The notes beneath the pieces are model-generated. The model ran no database searches. It was not told where the DNA came from and worked only from the letters and a program-made list of their open reading frames with translations. Shown here in pieces: positions 5,878-9,509 of a stretch of DNA of 9,509 nt. The stretch's first letter is position 1. Each line of letters opens with the position of its first letter. The position numbers and the translations under genes were made by a program. This DNA is from an uncultured Clostridia bacterium (GTDB lineage Bacteria > Bacillota_A > Clostridia > TANB77 > CAG-508): positions 1-9,509 of the forward strand of contig CANQXO010000053.1 of the NCBI GenBank assembly GCA_947627825.1, given 5' to 3'.

Positions 5878-8475
5878 TTACAAATTTCCATAGTAGCTGT
5901 CTATAAGCATTTGTTTTATTTCTGGCACTAAAGGCACTCTTGGATTAGATGTTGTGCATTGGTCTTCAAATGCTCTATCTGCTATCATATCAACTTTACT
6001 TAAAAATTCTTGTTCTCCTATTCCAGCATCCTTGAATGTACTAGGAATTCCAATATCTTCTCTTAATTTGACTACTTCCTTGATAAGTGAATCTAGTCCT
6101 TCATCATCTGTATATGCTGGGAAGTTCATTCTTCTTGAAAGGTCAGCATATTTGTGTTTTGCAATGTAATATTCATATTTAGGGAATGACACAAATTTGC
6201 TTGGATTATCAACTCCATTATATTTTATAACGAAAGGCAATAAGATTGCATTAATTCTTCCATGTGGAAGATGGAACTCTCCACCTATTTTGTGAGCCAT
6301 TGAATGGCATACACCTAAAAATGCATTTGTGAAAGCCATTCCTGCAATGGTACTGGCATTATGCATCTTTTCTCTTGCATGTTTGTTACTTCCATCATTA
6401 TAAGCATCTCTTAAGTTTTTGAATACCAATTCTACAGCTTTTTCTGCTAAACCATCAGTATAGTCTGAAGCCATATTTGATACATACGCTTCGATTGCGT
6501 GTGTTAAAACATCCATTCCTGTATCTGCTGTAATTGATTTTGGCAAACTCATTACTAAATCCGGGTCAATTATAGCAACATCAGGAGTCAATTCATAATC
6601 TGCTAATGGATATTTTTTTTCATTTTGTTTATCAGTTATTACTGCAAATGATGTAACTTCTGAGCCTGTACCAGATGTTGTAGGAATTGCAACTAATTGT
6701 GCTTTTTCACCTAGTTTAGGGAATTTGTAAGTTCTTTTTCTAATGTCCATAAACTTAAGCTTCATTCCTTCTAAGTCTGCATCTGGATGCTCATAAAATA
6801 GCCACATTCCTTTTGCAGCATCTATCGCGCTTCCTCCACCTATTGCAATTATTACATCAGGTTTAAATTCATTAATTATTTCAACACCTTTTTTTATAGT
6901 TTCAAACGATGGGTCAGATTCAACTTCACTAAAAATCTGTGAATGAACATATTTTTCTCTTTTTCTTAGATAATATAATACTTTGTCAACATTACCTAAT
7001 TCAACCATTCCCGGGTCAGTAACAATAAAAGCTTTTGTTATATTAGGCATTTTTTCTAGGTACTCTAATGAGCCTGATTCAAAATATATTTTATTTGGAA
7101 CTTTAAACCACTGCATATTTACTCTCCTTTTCGCTACTCTTTTAATATTAATTAAATTTACTGTTGAAACATTTGATGTTGTAGAATTACCACCAAAAGT
7201 TCCACATCCTAGAGTAAGCGACGGTAAGTTTGTATTATATATATCACCAATTGCACCATGCGTTGATGGAGAATTTACTATTATCCTACCAACTTTTACA
7301 ACCTCTGAAAATTTTTCAATAATTTTTTCATCTTCAGCATGTATAACAGCAGAATGTCCCATTCCTCCAAATTCTATCAATTTTTCTGCAAGTTCAATGC
7401 CCTCGTCAGCATTTTTTACAATGTAATATGCAAGAACTGGACTTAATTTTTCCTGAGAAAAAGGAAATTCAATTCCTACACCATTTTCTTTAAGCACTAA
7501 AACCTTGGTATCTTTTGCGACTTCAATTCCAGCCTGTTTTGCTATATCATAAGGACTTTTTCCAACTACAAAACTATTTAATTTTTCTTCATTAAACATT
7601 TCATCTCTTAGCTTTTTAGTTTCTTCCTCATTTAGAAAATAACATCCACTTGCCTTCATTAGTTTTTCAAATTCTTCATGTATATCTTCATCTACAATTA
7701 CTGATTGCTCTGATGCACAAATCATTCCATTATCAAAAGATTTAGACATAACCAAATCATTAACTGTAGTTTTTAGTTTACAAGTTTTATTTATATAACA
7801 AGGTACATTTCCTGGTCCAACCCCTAATGCTGGCTTTCCACAAGAATAAGCTGATTTAACCATACTTGTACCACCTGTTGCTAGTATCAAATCTACCCCT
7901 TCATGTTTCATAAGCATTGTCGTAGCAGTTATTGAAGGTTCTTCTATCCACAAAATGCAATCTTCTGGAGCACCAGCTTTTATTGCTGCATCTCTTAATA
8001 GTTTTGCTGCTTCTGTACTACATTTTTGAGCATTTGGATGAAATCCAAAAATAATTACATTTCTTGTTTTAGCTGAAATTAACGATTTAAACATTACTGT
8101 AGAAGTTGGATTAGTAACAGGGGTAACACCTGCAATTACGCCAACTGGCTCTGCTATTTCTTCATATCCTTCTTCTTCGTTGTCATTAATAACTCCAACA
8201 GTTTTATCATCTTTAATGCTATGATAAATATACTCTGTTGCAAACATATTTTTAGTTATTTTGTCCTCATAAATTCCTCTGCCAGTTTCCTCAACTGCCA
8301 TTTTCGCAAGCAACATGTGATTTTCTTCTCCTGCCATTGACATAGCTTTGACAATATTATCTACTTGCTCTTGGTCTAGTTTCATAAACTTTTCAGAGGC
8401 CACCCTTGCTCTTTTAACAAGGTCATCTATCATTTGTTTAATTTTTTCTTGTTCTTCTTCTGTAATTTCACTCAT
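5878..8475 (-). CDS. adhE: Bifunctional acetaldehyde-CoA/alcohol dehydrogenase AdhE
   Basis: AdhE reduces acetyl-CoA to acetaldehyde and then ethanol with two NADH, regenerating NAD+ in anaerobic fermentation; known members assemble into cytoplasmic spirosome filaments. The 865-residue protein has the full two-domain layout. The N-terminal aldehyde dehydrogenase part (about 1-440) includes PVGVIAGVTPVTNPTST (110-126), GVGPGNVP (218-225) and the catalytic C253 in NGMICASEQ. The C-terminal iron-type alcohol dehydrogenase part (from about 454) has GGGSAIDAAKG (546-556), PTTSGTGSEVT (598-608) and the metal ligands D655, H659, H724 and H738. The ATG at 8475 is preferred over an in-frame GTG at 8499 because AAAGGA (8484-8489) stands eight bases before it and the protein then opens MSEITEEEQ. 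It follows the coiled-coil gene by 37 bases and precedes the nucleosidase-like gene by 21. No Rex operator was found near it. Confidence 0.98.
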   Translation of the reverse strand: MSEITEEEQEKIKQMIDDLVKRARVASEKFMKLDQEQVDNIVKAMSMAGEENHMLLAKMAVEETGRGIYEDKITKNMFATEYIYHSIKDDKTVGVINDNEEEGYEEIAEPVGVIAGVTPVTNPTSTVMFKSLISAKTRNVIIFGFHPNAQKCSTEAAKLLRDAAIKAGAPEDCILWIEEPSITATTMLMKHEGVDLILATGGTSMVKSAYSCGKPALGVGPGNVPCYINKTCKLKTTVNDLVMSKSFDNGMICASEQSVIVDEDIHEEFEKLMKASGCYFLNEEETKKLRDEMFNEEKLNSFVVGKSPYDIAKQAGIEVAKDTKVLVLKENGVGIEFPFSQEKLSPVLAYYIVKNADEGIELAEKLIEFGGMGHSAVIHAEDEKIIEKFSEVVKVGRIIVNSPSTHGAIGDIYNTNLPSLTLGCGTFGGNSTTSNVSTVNLINIKRVAKRRVNMQWFKVPNKIYFESGSLEYLEKMPNITKAFIVTDPGMVELGNVDKVLYYLRKREKYVHSQIFSEVESDPSFETIKKGVEIINEFKPDVIIAIGGGSAIDAAKGMWLFYEHPDADLEGMKLKFMDIRKRTYKFPKLGEKAQLVAIPTTSGTGSEVTSFAVITDKQNEKKYPLADYELTPDVAIIDPDLVMSLPKSITADTGMDVLTHAIEAYVSNMASDYTDGLAEKAVELVFKNLRDAYNDGSNKHAREKMHNASTIAGMAFTNAFLGVCHSMAHKIGGEFHLPHGRINAILLPFVIKYNGVDNPSKFVSFPKYEYYIAKHKYADLSRRMNFPAYTDDEGLDSLIKEVVKLREDIGIPSTFKDAGIGEQEFLSKVDMIADRAFEDQCTTSNPRVPLVPEIKQMLIDSYYGNL

Positions 8476-8483
8476 AAAACTTA

Positions 8484-8489
8484 TCCTTT
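8484..8489 (-). promoter_or_regulatory. Ribosome binding site of adhE
   Basis: AAAGGA is eight bases before the ATG at 8475. It lies downstream of the alternative GTG at 8499, which therefore cannot use it, and so decides the start. Confidence 0.75.
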
Positions 8490-8512
8490 CTGTTTTCACT
8501 AAATATGAAAAT

Positions 8513-8941
8513 TTACCTTATCTCTGGTTCTTCAAAATCATTTTCTATATTTTCAAAACTCATTTGCTCTTTATTCTGGGTTAGATTTTCTTTTACGACC
8601 ATTTTTGTTTCATGTAAAATTCCTGCAATTTCACTATATTTTTTCAAATCGTAGAAACCTTTTGTTTCCATATCAGTTTGTTTTTTTCTTTCTAGCTGTG
8701 TTATCATTTCTTCTACTTCTGCAACACTAAAAAACCTTGAAGCAAATTCTTTTCTTTTTTGAATATACATTTTCCTTTGAGAATCTATCTCTTCTTGTAA
8801 CTTTGCTTCTGTCACATACTCATCATCTGTAAACGCTCTGTCTCTTATGCTTGAATCAATTGCATCTCGTTTGTGTGCCAATTTATTCATTCGTTCTACT
8901 ATTAAATATAGTTCCTTTAAATCGTGTAACTTGTTTTCCAT
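8513..8941 (-). CDS. Uncharacterised coiled-coil-like charged protein, first gene of the adhE cluster
   Basis: I do not recognise this 142-residue protein. It has no signal peptide or membrane segment and is dominated by Glu, Lys, Asp and Arg, with predicted-helical stretches at about 1-32, 45-70 and 72-118 whose leucine/isoleucine spacing suggests coiled coils. The last 17 residues are strongly acidic (ENIENDFEEPEIR). It contains no cysteine and no motif I can tie to catalysis. The ATG at 8941 is the only reasonable start: a stop codon (8945-8947) lies two codons upstream in frame. Its GAAAGG (8955-8960) is 13 bases away, which is longer than usual and may mean modest translation. It sits 37 bases upstream of adhE without an intervening promoter or terminator, so the two are probably co-transcribed. 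A role connected with AdhE is only a suggestion from position. Confidence 0.8.
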   Translation of the reverse strand: MENKLHDLKELYLIVERMNKLAHKRDAIDSSIRDRAFTDDEYVTEAKLQEEIDSQRKMYIQKRKEFASRFFSVAEVEEMITQLERKKQTDMETKGFYDLKKYSEIAGILHETKMVVKENLTQNKEQMSFENIENDFEEPEIR

Positions 8942-9023
8942 TTTTTAATTTGTACCTTTCTTAGTTTTTAATACAAGTAATATTACGAGAAAGTATGCTT
9001 TTATTTTTGATTATTTCAAGTTT

Positions 9024-9052
9024 ATTATACAAATAAAGAAAGAAAAAATCAA
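9024..9052 (-). promoter_or_regulatory. Candidate sigma-A promoter, adhE cluster, proximal
   Basis: TATAAT (9024-9029) is a perfect -10, and TTGATT (9047-9052) is a four-of-six -35 at exactly 17 bases. Transcription would start near 9017, leaving a leader of about 75 bases before the coiled-coil gene. The -35 lies in the loop region of the hairpin at 9035-9067. Confidence 0.5.
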
Positions 9053-9067
9053 TGTTTTTCTTTCTTT
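9035..9067. other. A/T-rich hairpin with all-purine and all-pyrimidine arms
   Basis: AAAGAAAGAAAAA (9035-9047) and TTTTTCTTTCTTT (9055-9067) pair perfectly over 13 bp around a seven-base loop. Only two of the pairs are G-C. As minus-strand RNA it has a U-rich 3' arm and might weakly terminate transcription from the Rpn-family gene; it could work in either direction. Equally, it may simply be AT-rich intergenic sequence. Confidence 0.4.
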
Positions 9068-9075
9068 TTCTTTAA

Positions 9076-9104
9076 TATATAAGTATTTTCAGTTAGATTA
9101 ACAA
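9076..9104 (-). promoter_or_regulatory. Candidate sigma-A promoter, adhE cluster, distal
   Basis: TTGTTA (9099-9104) and TATATA (9076-9081) are separated by 17 bases. It is weaker than the candidate at 9024-9052 and lies upstream of the hairpin, so transcripts from it would have to pass the hairpin. Confidence 0.3.
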
Positions 9105-9105
9105 T

Positions 9106-9132
9106 CATTCAGCTTTGCAATCGGTATGAATG
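9106..9132. repeat. Short inverted repeat after the Rpn-family gene
   Basis: CATTCA (9106-9111) and TGAATG (9127-9132) are exact inverted copies 15 bases apart, 16 bases past the Rpn-family stop codon. No U tract follows on either strand, so it does not look like a terminator. It could be an operator for the promoters beside it. Confidence 0.3.
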
Positions 9133-9148
9133 TCAATTTACTATTACT

Positions 9149-9509
9149 TTAAGCTGTTGCAATTTGTTTTTCTTCTTTGTCTATTTCTTTTTCTGTTAAT
9201 CCTGTTATTTCTATTACTTCTTCCTTTAACATTCCTTTCTTTAGTAGCTTTTGGGCAATTGTACATACTCGTTTTTTGCCTTTAGCTTCACCTCGCGCTT
9301 CGCCAATTTTTATACCTTTTGTTTCTCCTCTGGCTTCACCTAAACTAATACCTTCAATTTTTCCTTCTTCTCTACCTTCTATTCTACCTTCCATTCTACC
9401 TTCTGCTAAACCTTGGGCTCTGCCTTCTCTCATTGTTTTTGCAAACTCTCGTTCAAATACCTCCTGTAGGTGCATTTTGTGTCCTTCTTCCTCTTTTATC
9501 ATTTCTTCG
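9149..9509 (-). CDS. Rpn-family nuclease/putative transposase, C-terminal end, cut by the window edge
   Basis: The C-terminal 119 or so residues are visible, ending at TAA 9149-9151. The pattern is typical of the tail of Rpn/YhgA-type PD-(D/E)XK proteins: a charged helix (LQEVFEREFAKTMREG), a run of x-x-(E)-G tetrapeptides rich in Glu, Arg and Lys, and a small terminal helical unit (AQKLLKKGMLKEEVIEITGL then TEKEID). Family members are reported as DNA endonucleases that promote RecA-independent recombination; the nuclease domain would lie right of the window. The frame stays open through the edge (Glu-Glu before the ATG at 9502, with no ribosome binding site visible), so I read that Met as internal. 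A stand-alone 117-residue remnant cannot be excluded. The family call rests on the tail's style rather than on catalytic residues. Confidence 0.7.
   Translation of the reverse strand, partial: EEMIKEEEGHKMHLQEVFEREFAKTMREGRAQGLAEGRMEGRIEGREEGKIEGISLGEARGETKGIKIGEARGEAKGKKRVCTIAQKLLKKGMLKEEVIEITGLTEKEIDKEEKQIATA
9278..9434 (-). repeat. Degenerate 12-base tandem repeat inside the Rpn-family gene
   Basis: On the plus strand CCTT recurs in exact 12-base phase at 9351, 9363, 9375, 9387, 9399, 9411 and 9423, encoding tetrapeptides such as EGRM, EGRI and EGRE. Next to it, two 27-base blocks (9278-9304 and 9314-9340) encode GEARGEAKG and GEARGETKG, 36 bases apart, which is three repeat units. This is a coding repeat prone to length change by slippage. 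Confidence 0.8.

Noticed and set aside
8476..8499. Extended adhE start at GTG 8499
   Set aside because: The AAAGGA site lies downstream of this GTG and serves the ATG at 8475.
9090..9106. Rex (redox) operator upstream of the adhE cluster
   Set aside because: TTGTTAA appears once, but the matching TTAACAA half is absent, so it does not meet the palindromic consensus.

Overview
This is an AT-rich window in which every convincing gene reads leftward (minus strand). Ribosome binding sites are strong AGGAGG-type sequences, and the genes (clostridial-type MurA, a full-length bacterial SMC, a two-domain AdhE and an Rpn/YhgA-type nuclease tail) suggest an anaerobic, fermenting low-GC Bacillota, most likely a member of Clostridia. 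I cannot name a species.

Reading right to left, in the direction of transcription: (1) 9509-9149 is the C-terminal end of an Rpn-family (PD-(D/E)XK, 'recombination-promoting nuclease/putative transposase') gene, cut by the window edge and carrying a degenerate 12-base repeat. (2) 9148-8942 is a promoter-bearing intergenic stretch with two sigma-A-like promoter candidates, an A/T hairpin and a short inverted repeat. (3) 8941-8513 encodes a 142-residue, highly charged, coiled-coil-like protein that I do not recognise. (4) 8475-5878 is adhE, a complete bifunctional acetaldehyde/alcohol dehydrogenase. (5) 5856-5269 is a short nucleoside phosphorylase/nucleosidase-family protein starting 21 bases after adhE. 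Items 3-5 are spaced 37 and 21 bases apart and look like one operon. (6) 5185-1631 is smc, the chromosome condensation ATPase, with a good promoter of its own in the 83-base gap upstream. (7) 1630-1345 is a leader region with a promoter candidate and two tandem 67-base hairpin-forming repeat copies. (8) 1344-51 is murA, first step of peptidoglycan synthesis, broken by one extra base at 390/391; all catalytic residues are present if that base is ignored. (9) At 22-52 there is an intrinsic terminator oriented rightward, so a rightward gene probably ends just left of the window, convergent with murA.

The window is mostly housekeeping (cell wall, chromosome organisation, fermentation) and I see no defence island, CRISPR array, prophage or complete mobile element. 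The points that most deserve a second look are the murA frameshift, the tandem hairpin repeats in the murA leader (their differences keep pairing on the murA-sense strand), and the unrecognised coiled-coil gene leading the adhE operon.
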